A stretch of 6,734 nt of DNA from CAZABC01 sp964483405 (GTDB lineage: Bacteria > Chloroflexota > Limnocylindria > Limnocylindrales > CSP1-4). Shown piece by piece: positions 1-5,446 of the stretch. The stretch is taken from the NCBI GenBank assembly GCA_964483405.1, contig CAZABC010000060.1:1-6734 (forward strand). The letters run 5' to 3'. The stretch's first letter is position 1. Each line of letters starts with the position of its first letter. The position numbers and the translations under genes were made by a program. Under the pieces are notes generated by a model that saw only the letters and a list, made by a program, of their open reading frames with translations, ran no database searches and had not been told where the DNA came from.

Positions 1-1
1 A

Positions 2-77
2 TGGCGCGCCCGACAGGATTCGAACCTGCGACCTTCGGCTCCGGAGGCCGACGCTCTATCCACTGAGCTACAGGCGC
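2..77 (-). tRNA. tRNA-Arg, anticodon CCG
   Basis: The minus strand folds into a complete 76-nt cloverleaf. The 7-bp acceptor stem pairs GCGCCTG (plus 71-77) with CGGGCGC (plus 6-12), with one G-U pair. The T arm has the canonical loop TTCGAAT (plus 18-24). The anticodon stem TCGGC/GCCGA encloses the loop CTCCGGA, which puts anticodon CCG at plus 42-44; it reads the Arg codon CGG. The discriminator base is G and the 3' CCA is encoded (plus 2-4). The gene is complete and its 3' end points out of the window. It lies about 108 bp beyond the stop of the exporter gene and has its own likely -10 box. Confidence 0.97.
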
Positions 78-88
78 GCGGCCTGCGG

Positions 89-94
89 ATGATA
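89..94 (-). promoter_or_regulatory. -10 box for tRNA-Arg
   Basis: TATCAT on the minus strand matches TATAAT at 5 of 6 positions. It lies 11 bp upstream of the mature tRNA-Arg 5' end, which would leave a leader of about 5 nt. No good -35 hexamer is visible 16-18 bp further upstream, where the sequence is GC-rich. The placement mirrors that of the tRNA-Asp promoter at the other edge. The rest of the space between the exporter stop and this box (about 95-185) shows no further gene and no hairpin with a T tract. Confidence 0.5.
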
Positions 95-185
95 CCCCGC
101 CGCGCCCGGTTCGGCCGCCTGTGCTCGGCCGGACGCTCGACCGAAGCGGAGGCCGCCGCAGGCCGATCAGGCTGCGACGCCCCGC

Positions 186-1853
186 TCAGGCCGGTGCCGG
201 CTCCGGTCCGCCCGCCTCGGTCGAGCCCTCCGCCCCCTCCGGCGCCCGGCCGACGGCGCGCGCGGGGATCCCGCCGCTGAAGAAGAAGGCGAGGCCGACG
301 AGGACCGCCAGGACCGCCAGCGCGGCGCGAAGCGCGTCGATCCGGGCCTGGGCGTTGTCGTCCAGGATCGCCTCGGTCGTCGCTTCGTCCACGCCGGCGT
401 CCGTGAGTGCCTCCTCGAGCTGGGCGTCCGAGAGGAACGGGATGCCGCCGGCGAGCTCGGTCGAGGCCTGATCCACCACCTCGGGCGGGACGCGCGGATC
501 CTCCGCGATGTACGTCAGGAACGAGGCCGTCAGGGCCCCGATGAGGACGCTGCCCGCCAGCGCCGTCCCGATCGAGGCGCCGAGGTTCGACATCGTGTTC
601 TGGACGCCGCCGACCTCGGGGCTCCGCTCGTCGGGCAGGGCCGAGACGGTGACCGCGCCAAGCTGCGACGCGAGCGCGCCGATGCCGGCACCGGCGATGA
701 GGAGCGGGACGGTGGTGATCTCCGGGCCGGCCCCGAGCTCGAGCGCCGCGATGAGCGAGACGATGCCGGCGAGGAGCCCGAAGAGCCCGATGCGGACCAC
801 CCGCCGCGGCGAGGCGTTCGGACGGAAGCGCGGCACGCCGATGGCGAAGGCGAGCAGCGAGATCGAGATCGGCATCAGCTGGAGACCGGTCGCGATCGCG
901 GTCAGCCCGAGGGCGACCGACAGGAAGAGCGGGACGATGAAGAACAGGCCGGCCTGGGCGAGGTACTGGAAGAAGAACATGACCAGGCCCGCCCGGAGCT
1001 GGTCGACCTTCAGGAGGCCGGGCTGGACGAGCGGCTCGCGGCCGGCCCGGACCACCCGCTGCTCCCACAGCGCGAACAGCCCGATCGTGCCGATGCCGGC
1101 CCCGAGGAGCCAGATGGTCGGCGAGAGGCCGAGGATCGACGGTCCGCCCTCGGTCGGCAGGATCCAGCCCCAGGTGCCCGACTGGAGGATCCCGAAGACG
1201 AACATCGCGAGGCCGGCCGCGGAGAGCACCGCGCCCGGGACGTCGAGCGTGGCGTCCTTGTCGGGCGGCGTGTCGGCCATCCGCCGGGTGAGGGCGAGGA
1301 TGCCGACGACGAGGATGACCTCGCCGAGGAACACGTAGCGCCACGAGAAGTAGGTCGTCGCGATCCCGCCGATGAGCGGGCCGACCGCGACCGCGATCGC
1401 CGCAGCGGCGGCGATGAGCCCGTAGGCCCGGGTGCGGCCGGCCGGCTCGACGTTGGAGGCGACGAGGGCGACGATCGCCGGCAGGATGAGCGCGCCGCCG
1501 ATGCCCTCGAGGAGCGACCAGCCGACGAGGAGCATCGGCAGGCTCTGCGAGAGGGCCGTGGTCAGCGACCCGGCGCCGTAGATGACGCAGCCGATCGCGA
1601 AGGCCCGCTTCCGGCCGATGATCGACCCGATCTTGCCGCCGGTGATCGTCAGCGACGCCATGACGAGCATGTACAGGGTGATCGCGGTCTGGATCCCGGT
1701 GACGGTCGTCCCGACGTCCTCGGCGACGGTCGCGATCGACACGTTCATGACCGAGCTGTCGAGGATCATCAGGAACTGGGCGACGGCGAGCGTCAGGAGG
1801 ACGATGCTCCCGCCGACCGCGGCCGCGCGTGCCGGCGTCGCGCCGTTCGTCAT
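186..1853 (-). CDS. MFS exporter, DHA2 (EmrB/QacA-like) family, 14 TM
   Basis: This 555-residue inner-membrane protein is predicted to be a proton-driven exporter of drugs or other small molecules; the substrate cannot be read from sequence. Motif D1 is LDSSVMNVSIATVA (31-44, with the membrane Asp32). Motif A is GGKIGSIIGRKR (72-83), and motif C contains GPLIGG (158-163). About 14 hydrophobic segments are visible: six up to about residue 190, then pairs at about 206-264, 285-340, 353-404 and 423-447, and a last one at 505-527. A long polar, acidic loop (about 448-504) separates the last two helices. The usual Arg of motif B is Trp112 in LVGWSLLEGIGG, which I recall as typical of one DHA2 subfamily rather than damage. 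The start is fixed by a GGAGG ribosome site four bases upstream. The gene follows the serpin by 63 bp on the same strand. No adjacent regulator gene (TetR or MarR) is present. Confidence 0.93.
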   Translation of the reverse strand: MTNGATPARAAAVGGSIVLLTLAVAQFLMILDSSVMNVSIATVAEDVGTTVTGIQTAITLYMLVMASLTITGGKIGSIIGRKRAFAIGCVIYGAGSLTTALSQSLPMLLVGWSLLEGIGGALILPAIVALVASNVEPAGRTRAYGLIAAAAAIAVAVGPLIGGIATTYFSWRYVFLGEVILVVGILALTRRMADTPPDKDATLDVPGAVLSAAGLAMFVFGILQSGTWGWILPTEGGPSILGLSPTIWLLGAGIGTIGLFALWEQRVVRAGREPLVQPGLLKVDQLRAGLVMFFFQYLAQAGLFFIVPLFLSVALGLTAIATGLQLMPISISLLAFAIGVPRFRPNASPRRVVRIGLFGLLAGIVSLIAALELGAGPEITTVPLLIAGAGIGALASQLGAVTVSALPDERSPEVGGVQNTMSNLGASIGTALAGSVLIGALTASFLTYIAEDPRVPPEVVDQASTELAGGIPFLSDAQLEEALTDAGVDEATTEAILDDNAQARIDALRAALAVLAVLVGLAFFFSGGIPARAVGRAPEGAEGSTEAGGPEPAPA

Positions 1854-1857
1854 CGAT

Positions 1858-1864
1858 CCTCCCT
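1858..1864 (-). promoter_or_regulatory. Strong ribosome binding site of the MFS exporter
   Basis: AGGGAGG on the minus strand lies four bases before the ATG at 1853. It is a near-perfect Shine-Dalgarno sequence and confirms this start. It is stronger than those of the serpin or the threonine aldolase. Confidence 0.8.
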
Positions 1865-1880
1865 CAGCCTGCGTGGAGCG

Positions 1881-1891
1881 CCTATCTTAGG
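1881..1891 (-). promoter_or_regulatory. Possible -10 region/operator palindrome before the exporter
   Basis: On the minus strand, CCTA-AGA-TAGG forms a short dyad (4-bp arms, 3-nt centre) in the 63-bp serpin-exporter gap. It contains TAAGAT, a 4/6 match to a -10 box. It is AT-rich in an otherwise GC-saturated gap and sits 27 bp upstream of the exporter ATG. No -35 hexamer is recognisable upstream. A small GC hairpin (plus 1902-1915, GGCCG/CGGCC with a 4-nt loop) lies directly after the serpin stop but has no T tract. The exporter may therefore have its own regulated promoter or may be read from the serpin transcript. Confidence 0.3.
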
Positions 1892-1916
1892 ATCCGGCGC
1901 CGGCCGATGCCGGCCC

Positions 1917-3212
1917 CTACTCGCTCGCGGCGGGGTCGGCGACCTGGCCGAGGAAGAGGATCGTCCCGGTCGGGACGTCCCGGATGGCGAACAGGAACGG
2001 CCGGTCGACGCGAAGGGTGACCCGCTCGGCCGGCTGGCTCGTCGCCCGCATCACGACCGCCGTCGCGGCCGCGGCCTCGGTGCCCTTCTCGTCGACGTCC
2101 ACGTTCGCCTGGTGGACGACCGCCGAGATGAAGAGCCGCTCCGCCGCCGTCATGCCCGAGAAGTCGGCCCGCTCGGGGTCGAACGCCGTCGGCATCCCCA
2201 GCGCGGCGAGCGTCTGCGCGAGATCGGTCTTCGTCTCGATCCCGAACCTCGGCATCGACAGATCGACCATCGCGGGCTCGAGGGCGTCGGTGACCGCGGC
2301 GAACGCCGCGGCGTCGAGGTCGTCGACGAATGCCGCCAGGTCGTCGGGGACGAGGATCGTCATCGCCAGCTGGCCGCCGACGTACGGCAGCTCGACGGCC
2401 CGCCAGCCGTCACCGGCGGCATACGCGTACTCGGCGCTCGTGGCCATCGTCGGCACGTCGATCGTCGAGCCGTCGGGCCGGGTGAACGGCGCCGGCCTCG
2501 TCGAGGTCTCGGGGAACGGCTGCTGCCAGGCGGCCTTCAGGTAGATGGCGTTGACGAGGACGAGCCGGGTGAGCGCGTCGACGTCGCCCGGGGACAGCAG
2601 CTCGGGGATGCGCCGCTCCGTCCGATCGTCGACCCAGGCATTGATGAGCGCGCGGGCAGCCTGGGGGTCGGCCGCGTAGTCCACGAGGCGGAGACCGGCG
2701 CCGAAGCGCGCCCCGAGCGCCTCGAGGTAGGCCGGCTCGAGCGGGAAGCCGCGCTGCCCGAACGGGGCGTTGGCGATCCGCAGCGTCACCTCCATCGGCT
2801 CGCCCATCGCGTCCTCGAACGTGCCGGTCCGGCTCGCGAGCGCCTGGTCGAGGGCGCTGATCCAGGCCGCGTGCTCCGCGGAGCCGAGCGCCCGCAGGAC
2901 GTCGTCGATCTCGGCCGCCGTCTCGCCGCGCGCCCCGGCGCGGGCCATCGCGACGGCGATCGCGATGCTGGCCGGCGAGACGACGACGTTGCCGTCGTCG
3001 GCGGCGAGGAGCCGATAGAGGTCGAGCCCGAAGGCGGCGATCGCCGCCCCCGCCGACGCGGCGTCCCCGGCGTCCCCGCCGATCCGGGGGACCTCGACGA
3101 CGGCGAGCTCGATCCCGTCGAGCGAGTCGGGAGCGGAGCTCGGTGACGCGGTCGGGCCGCACGCGACGATCGCGAGCGCCATGCAGAGGAGGCCGGCGAG
3201 TGCGCGCTTCAT
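1917..3212 (-). CDS. Secreted lipoprotein serpin (serine protease inhibitor)
   Basis: This is a 431-residue serpin, a suicide inhibitor that traps serine (sometimes cysteine) proteases after cleavage of its reactive loop. I chose the ATG at 3212 because it opens a lipoprotein signal peptide: MKR, then a hydrophobic stretch, then lipobox IVAC with Cys18. This implies display on the outer face of the membrane. A longer frame to 3371 would read through an intrinsic terminator and bury the signal. The serpin core runs from about residue 58 to the end. NAIYLKAAW (221-229) and the serpin signature LRVDRPFLFAI (400-410) match the family. The hinge EKGTEAAAAT (375-384) is the intact inhibitory type: Gly at P15, Thr at P14 and a run of Ala at P12-P9. 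Counting from Glu375 as P17 puts Thr391-Ser392 at P1-P1', which suggests an elastase- or subtilisin-like target (inference). No clear Shine-Dalgarno precedes the start, only GGGG. The MFS exporter follows. Confidence 0.93.
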   Translation of the reverse strand: MKRALAGLLCMALAIVACGPTASPSSAPDSLDGIELAVVEVPRIGGDAGDAASAGAAIAAFGLDLYRLLAADDGNVVVSPASIAIAVAMARAGARGETAAEIDDVLRALGSAEHAAWISALDQALASRTGTFEDAMGEPMEVTLRIANAPFGQRGFPLEPAYLEALGARFGAGLRLVDYAADPQAARALINAWVDDRTERRIPELLSPGDVDALTRLVLVNAIYLKAAWQQPFPETSTRPAPFTRPDGSTIDVPTMATSAEYAYAAGDGWRAVELPYVGGQLAMTILVPDDLAAFVDDLDAAAFAAVTDALEPAMVDLSMPRFGIETKTDLAQTLAALGMPTAFDPERADFSGMTAAERLFISAVVHQANVDVDEKGTEAAAATAVVMRATSQPAERVTLRVDRPFLFAIRDVPTGTILFLGQVADPAASE

Positions 3213-3270
3213 GCCCCATGGACGCTGCCGCTGGCGAGCGGTTGCATGCCGGGCGGCCCGGGATCGTGGC

Positions 3271-3308
3271 GGAAAAGGAGCGGAGCGGCTCCCGAAGGAG
3301 CCGCTCCG
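3271..3308 (-). terminator. Intrinsic terminator with UUCG tetraloop
   Basis: A perfect 12-bp GC-rich stem pairs CGGAGCGGCTCC with GGAGCCGCTCCG (plus 3281-3292 and 3297-3308). On the minus strand the loop is TTCG closed by C-G, the very stable cUUCGg tetraloop, and it is followed by CTCCTTTTCC. The plus strand has CGAA in the loop and no T run after the stem, so the terminator works in the minus direction. It ends the cyclophilin operon or a small RNA, or acts as an attenuator, because it sits only 58 bp before the serpin start. It also argues against the longer serpin start at 3371. Confidence 0.85.
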
Positions 3309-3392
3309 TTGCTGTCCCGGTGAAGTGCGTCCGCCGCTAGGACGGGCCTTCTGCCATCGCGCCAAGGTCATCTATCACGTCGGCTGCACCGA

Positions 3393-3413
3393 CTACCCTT
3401 ACCCTACCTACCC
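3393..3413 (-). repeat. G-rich telomere-like tract
   Basis: On the minus strand this 21-nt stretch has four G runs (GGG, GG, GGG, GGG) separated by TA or TAA, and includes GGGTAAGGGTAG. It is unlike the surrounding GC-mixed sequence and would lie in the loop of helix P2 of the candidate leader RNA. A two-tetrad quadruplex is possible. A purine-rich single-stranded loop is the simpler reading. Confidence 0.45.
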
Positions 3414-3469
3414 ATGGCCTTGGAGCTGGGGCAGCGTGCGGTGGACGTCCGAGGACGCCCAACCGCGAT

Positions 3470-3499
3470 AGTCTACGCCGGGGTGGGCCATTCCGCCAA
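3470..3499 (-). promoter_or_regulatory. Likely promoter for the serpin leader/sRNA
   Basis: On the minus strand, TTGGCG (plus 3494-3499, 4/6 to TTGACA) and TAGACT (plus 3470-3475, 4/6 to TATAAT) are 18 bp apart. The predicted transcript starts near 3463 and runs through the structured region and terminator towards the serpin. No better promoter is visible between the terminator and the serpin start. From here to the cyclophilin stop (3500-3559) I see no gene, only a weak 5-bp hairpin at 3515-3531. Confidence 0.45.
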
Positions 3500-3559
3500 G
3501 GGGGCCGCGGCATCGGAATGGTTCAGATTCCTTAACAATCCGGTGCAACGGGCGGTCGG

Positions 3560-4021
3560 TCAGCGCTCGGCGACCGTCACCGTCGTCATCGAGACCGGCG
3601 TCACCGGCCGGTCGCCGGGGCCGATCGGGTCGGCCGCGATCGCGTCGACGACGTCCATCCCCTTCATGACCTGGCCGAAGATCGTGTAGTTCTTCGGCAG
3701 CCGGGCCGACAGGTCGGCGAGACAGATGAAGAACTGGCTGCCGTTCGTGTTCGGGCCGGCGTTCGCCATCGCCAAAGCGCCCCGCCGGTAGTCGCCGGGG
3801 AACGGCTCGTCCTCGAACTGGTAGCCGGGACCGCCGCGGCCGGTGCCGGTCGGGTCACCGCCCTGGATGACGAAGCCGGGCACGACGCGGTGGAAGACCA
3901 CCCCGTCGTAGAAGCCCTTCTGGGCGAGGTCGAGGAAGTTATTCGCCGCCTTCGGGGCGCCGGTCGTGTCGATCTCGACCTCGATGTCGCCCTTCGTCGT
4001 GGCGATCGTCGCGCGGGCCAT
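3560..4021 (-). CDS. Cytosolic peptidyl-prolyl cis-trans isomerase (cyclophilin)
   Basis: This complete 153-residue single-domain cyclophilin catalyses cis-trans isomerisation of Xaa-Pro bonds and so helps protein folding. Core motifs are present: FHRVVPGFVIQGGDP (43-57), with the catalytic Arg45 and the Gln53-Gly-Gly-Asp stretch, then MANAGPNTNGSQFFI (85-99) and IFGQV (114-118). It has no signal peptide or membrane segment, so it should be cytoplasmic. The Trp that binds cyclosporin in eukaryotic cyclophilins is replaced in LPKNYTIFG, as is common in bacteria. The ATG at 4021 has a good AAGGAG site six bases upstream (plus 4028-4033), and the N-terminus MARATIATTKGDIEVEI matches the family. 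The gene starts 29 bp after the stop of a second, secreted cyclophilin, so the pair looks like a duplication assigned to two compartments. It is the last gene of its operon. Confidence 0.95.
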   Translation of the reverse strand: MARATIATTKGDIEVEIDTTGAPKAANNFLDLAQKGFYDGVVFHRVVPGFVIQGGDPTGTGRGGPGYQFEDEPFPGDYRRGALAMANAGPNTNGSQFFICLADLSARLPKNYTIFGQVMKGMDVVDAIAADPIGPGDRPVTPVSMTTVTVAER

Positions 4022-4050
4022 GGGTCGCTCCTTCGCTCGTCGTGCGCTGG

Positions 4051-4659
4051 CTACGGGGTGGTGACCGTGACGGTGTCCATCGCGACCGGCTCGAGGGCCG
4101 CGTTGCCGGTCGCCTGGCCGCTGTTGGGCATCGCGGCGATGGCGTCGACGACCTCCATCCCCGATGTCACGGTGCCGAAGATGGCGTAGGTGTTGACGGG
4201 CTCGAGGTACTGGCGGGCNNNNNNNNNNNNNNNNNNNNNNNNNNNNNNNNNNNNNNNNNNNNNNNNNNNNNNNNNNNNNNNNNNNNNNNNNNNNNNNNNN
4301 NNNNNNNNNNNNNNNNNNTAGAAGCCGCACTCGGCGAGCGCGACGAAGTTGCCGGCCGCGATCGGCGACAGGTCGCCCTCGACCCGGATGACGAACGTCC
4401 CCTTCGCGGTCTCGATCGTCACGTCCCGGATCTCGCCCGCGGCAAGCGCCTCGGGCTGGCTCGTCGGGCAGCCGGCGACGATCGGTGTCGGCGACGGGTG
4501 GGGGCTCGGGGTCGGCGTCGGGCTCGGCGTCGGCGTGGGTGGCGGGATCGTCGGCAGGCCGCCCGCGGAGGTGCAGGCGGCGAGCGCGAGCGCGACGGCG
4601 ACGAGCGGGGCGAGGCGCGACGCCCGGCGTGGCCAGCGGGTCGCGGGGGCGGATGTCAT
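4051..4659 (-). CDS. Lipoprotein cyclophilin-type peptidyl-prolyl isomerase (interrupted by assembly gap)
   Basis: This is a secreted, membrane-anchored cyclophilin for folding outside the cytoplasmic membrane. The N-terminus has an Arg-rich start, a hydrophobic stretch and lipobox LAAC with Cys29. A low-complexity Pro/Thr/Ser linker (about 39-59) follows, then the cyclophilin domain from about residue 78 (VTIETAKGTFVIRVE). A run of 100 N removes the centre after NFVALAECGF (to residue 113; the next codon reads TAN, fitting Tyr). The last 55 residues then contain YAIFGTVTSGMEVVDAIAA. The catalytic FHR and QGGD segments and the SQFF segment are in the missing part, so activity cannot be judged. 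Alignment with the neighbouring cyclophilin suggests about 190 bp are missing, not 100. The ATG overlaps the stop of the HisA-like gene as ATGA, and GGAGG lies seven bases upstream (plus 4667-4671), so it is translationally coupled. The true length is unknown. Confidence 0.9.
   Translation of the reverse strand: MTSAPATRWPRRASRLAPLVAVALALAACTSAGGLPTIPPPTPTPSPTPTPSPHPSPTPIVAGCPTSQPEALAAGEIRDVTIETAKGTFVIRVEGDLSPIAAGNFVALAECGFXXXXXXXXXXXXXXXXXXXXXXXXXXXXXXXXXXARQYLEPVNTYAIFGTVTSGMEVVDAIAAMPNSGQATGNAALEPVAMDTVTVTTP
4219..4318. other. Assembly gap (100 N)
   Basis: Exactly 100 undetermined bases, the usual placeholder for a scaffold join of unknown size. The gap falls precisely in the most conserved part of the lipoprotein cyclophilin, whose tandem paralogue is nearby. 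The distance across it should not be trusted. Confidence 0.98.
4483..4545 (-). repeat. Pro/Thr/Ser linker repeat in the lipoprotein cyclophilin
   Basis: Imperfect short repeats (variants of GGGCTCGGCGTC on the plus strand) encode alternating Pro-Thr and Pro-Ser, residues about 39-59, between the lipobox Cys and the folded domain. Such linkers commonly tether a surface lipoprotein domain away from the membrane and vary in length between strains by slippage. Confidence 0.75.
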
Positions 4660-5357
4660 GCGGCAGCCTCCAGGACGGCGGGGAGGTCGAGCGCCCCGGA
4701 CAGGAGCGGCTCGCCGAGGATGATGCCCGTCACGCCGGCATCGCGCAGGCGGGCGACACCGGCGAGGTCGGCGACCCCCCCGGCGACGAGGAGGTCGGCG
4801 TCGACGTCGCGGACGAGGACGCGCAGCCGGTCGAGGTCCGGCTCGGCCCCTCCGTGCGACAGGACGAAGCGGCGGACCCCCGCGCCGACGAGCTCGTCGA
4901 TGAGCGAGTCGAGCGTCGGCGGGACCGGCCGGCGCCACGGGAAGGCCGCCAGTCGCTCGGGCCGTGGGTCGAGCCCGACGGCGAGCCAGTCGCCGGCGAC
5001 GGCGAGGCACTCGCGCAGCCGGCCCGGGTCGTCGGCGAGGACGACCGAGACGACCGCCCGGGTCGCCCCGGCGGCGAAGGCGAGGCGGATGGCGTCGGGG
5101 TCCTCGAGGCCGCCGGCGACCTGGAGCGGGACGGCGACCCGGGCGGCGATCCGCCCGACGACCTCGAGGGCACGGGGCGTCCCGGCCCTGGCCCCGTCGA
5201 AGTCGACGACGTGGAGCATCGGCGCCCCGAGCTCGACGAACCGGGCCGCGATCGCCTCGGGTCGGTCGGTCGGCGCCCCGACCCCGGCGGCGGCGCCGGG
5301 CCAGTAGACGAGCCGCGACCGGCCGTCCTGCACGTCGATCGCCGGGACGACGAGCAT
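4656..5357 (-). CDS. HisA/HisF-family TIM-barrel protein, divergent HisA-like
   Basis: This 233-residue protein has the length and fold pattern of HisA, the ProFAR isomerase of histidine synthesis. Visible family features are the N-terminal PAID with Asp8, HVVDFDGARAG (49-59), a first phosphate-type loop VAGGLED (80-86), VGLD with Asp130, and a second glycine loop VAGGVAD (191-197). Asp8 and Asp130 match the two catalytic acids of HisA. However, the loop usually reading T-D-I-x-R-D-G-T is replaced by LSHGGAEPD (166-174), the first phosphate loop has AGG for GGG, and the usual RLxQG element is RLVYWPG. It may be a diverged isomerase acting on another sugar-phosphate substrate, or a HisA with relaxed sequence. 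No other his gene is in the window. It starts 89 bp after the threonine aldolase and overlaps the lipoprotein cyclophilin start by ATGA. Its own ribosome site is weak (GGGA). Confidence 0.8.
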   Translation of the reverse strand: MLVVPAIDVQDGRSRLVYWPGAAAGVGAPTDRPEAIAARFVELGAPMLHVVDFDGARAGTPRALEVVGRIAARVAVPLQVAGGLEDPDAIRLAFAAGATRAVVSVVLADDPGRLRECLAVAGDWLAVGLDPRPERLAAFPWRRPVPPTLDSLIDELVGAGVRRFVLSHGGAEPDLDRLRVLVRDVDADLLVAGGVADLAGVARLRDAGVTGIILGEPLLSGALDLPAVLEAAA

Positions 5358-5446
5358 CAGCGGTCCCGGCCCGCCGTCGCGGGGCGTGGCAGGCGGACGG
5401 GGCTGGCGACGGTCACGGCGACGCGATCCTGGCCGGAACGCGCGGG

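Larger units (their letters stand above)
3271..3466 (-). ncRNA. Candidate structured leader RNA or sRNA upstream of the serpin
   Basis: I do not recognise a known RNA family here. In minus-strand order the region can form four structures. P1 (3438-3466) has inner arms GGGCGTC/GACGTCC with a CTCG loop and outer arms GCGGT/ACCGC with one bulged base. P2 has CTGCC/GGCAG (3430-3434 with 3351-3355), a symmetric 6/6 internal loop, then CCAAGG/CCTTGG (3418-3423 with 3362-3367). P2 encloses a G-rich tract and a small hairpin GTCGG-TGCAG-CCGAC (3379-3393). P3 is CGTCC/GGACG with a 7-nt loop (3328-3344). The intrinsic terminator ends the series. A plausible promoter precedes it (3470-3499), although its predicted start (about 3463) would trim the outer arm of P1. 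I looked for tmRNA, SRP RNA and RNase P signatures and several riboswitch cores and saw none. The helices were found by eye, without an energy calculation or covariation. Confidence 0.4.

Noticed and set aside
1..77. tRNA-Arg as an integration site with an island inside this window
   Set aside because: The tRNA 3' end points out of the window, no integrase gene or direct repeat of the 3' end is visible inside, and the genes resemble each other in base use.
508..1338. Plus-strand open frame of 276 codons opposite the MFS exporter
   Set aside because: It is antisense to clear transmembrane coding sequence. It is rich in Ser, Arg and Pro and shows no family features.
2112..3146. Plus-strand open frame of 344 codons opposite the serpin
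   Set aside because: Its composition is repetitive Arg/Gly/Val/Glu, it has no recognisable domain or ribosome site, and it is fully antisense to a well-supported serpin.
3213..3371. N-terminal extension of the serpin frame to an ATG at 3371 (484 residues)
   Set aside because: The extension is basic low-complexity sequence, reads straight through the 12-bp terminator stem, and would place the lipoprotein signal peptide in mid-protein. The ATG at 3212 opens a perfect signal and lipobox.
3309..3466. Known RNAs: tmRNA, SRP RNA, RNase P RNA, T-box, fluoride or cobalamin riboswitch
   Set aside because: None of the core sequences I know for these is present. A GCGATGGCA stretch vaguely resembles part of the fluoride element but the partner segments are missing.
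3515..3531. Hairpin GGAAT/ATTCC after the cytosolic cyclophilin as its terminator
   Set aside because: The stem is only 5 bp with a 7-nt loop and no T tract on either strand. The strong terminator at 3271-3308 is a better candidate.
5357..5446. In-frame open stretch after the aldolase stop, ending TGATG at the HisA-like start, suggesting a lost C-terminal extension or a small GTG-started gene
   Set aside because: Only about 29 codons, with no ribosome site and no family motif. Open frames of this size are expected by chance in such GC-rich DNA, and the aldolase domain is already complete.
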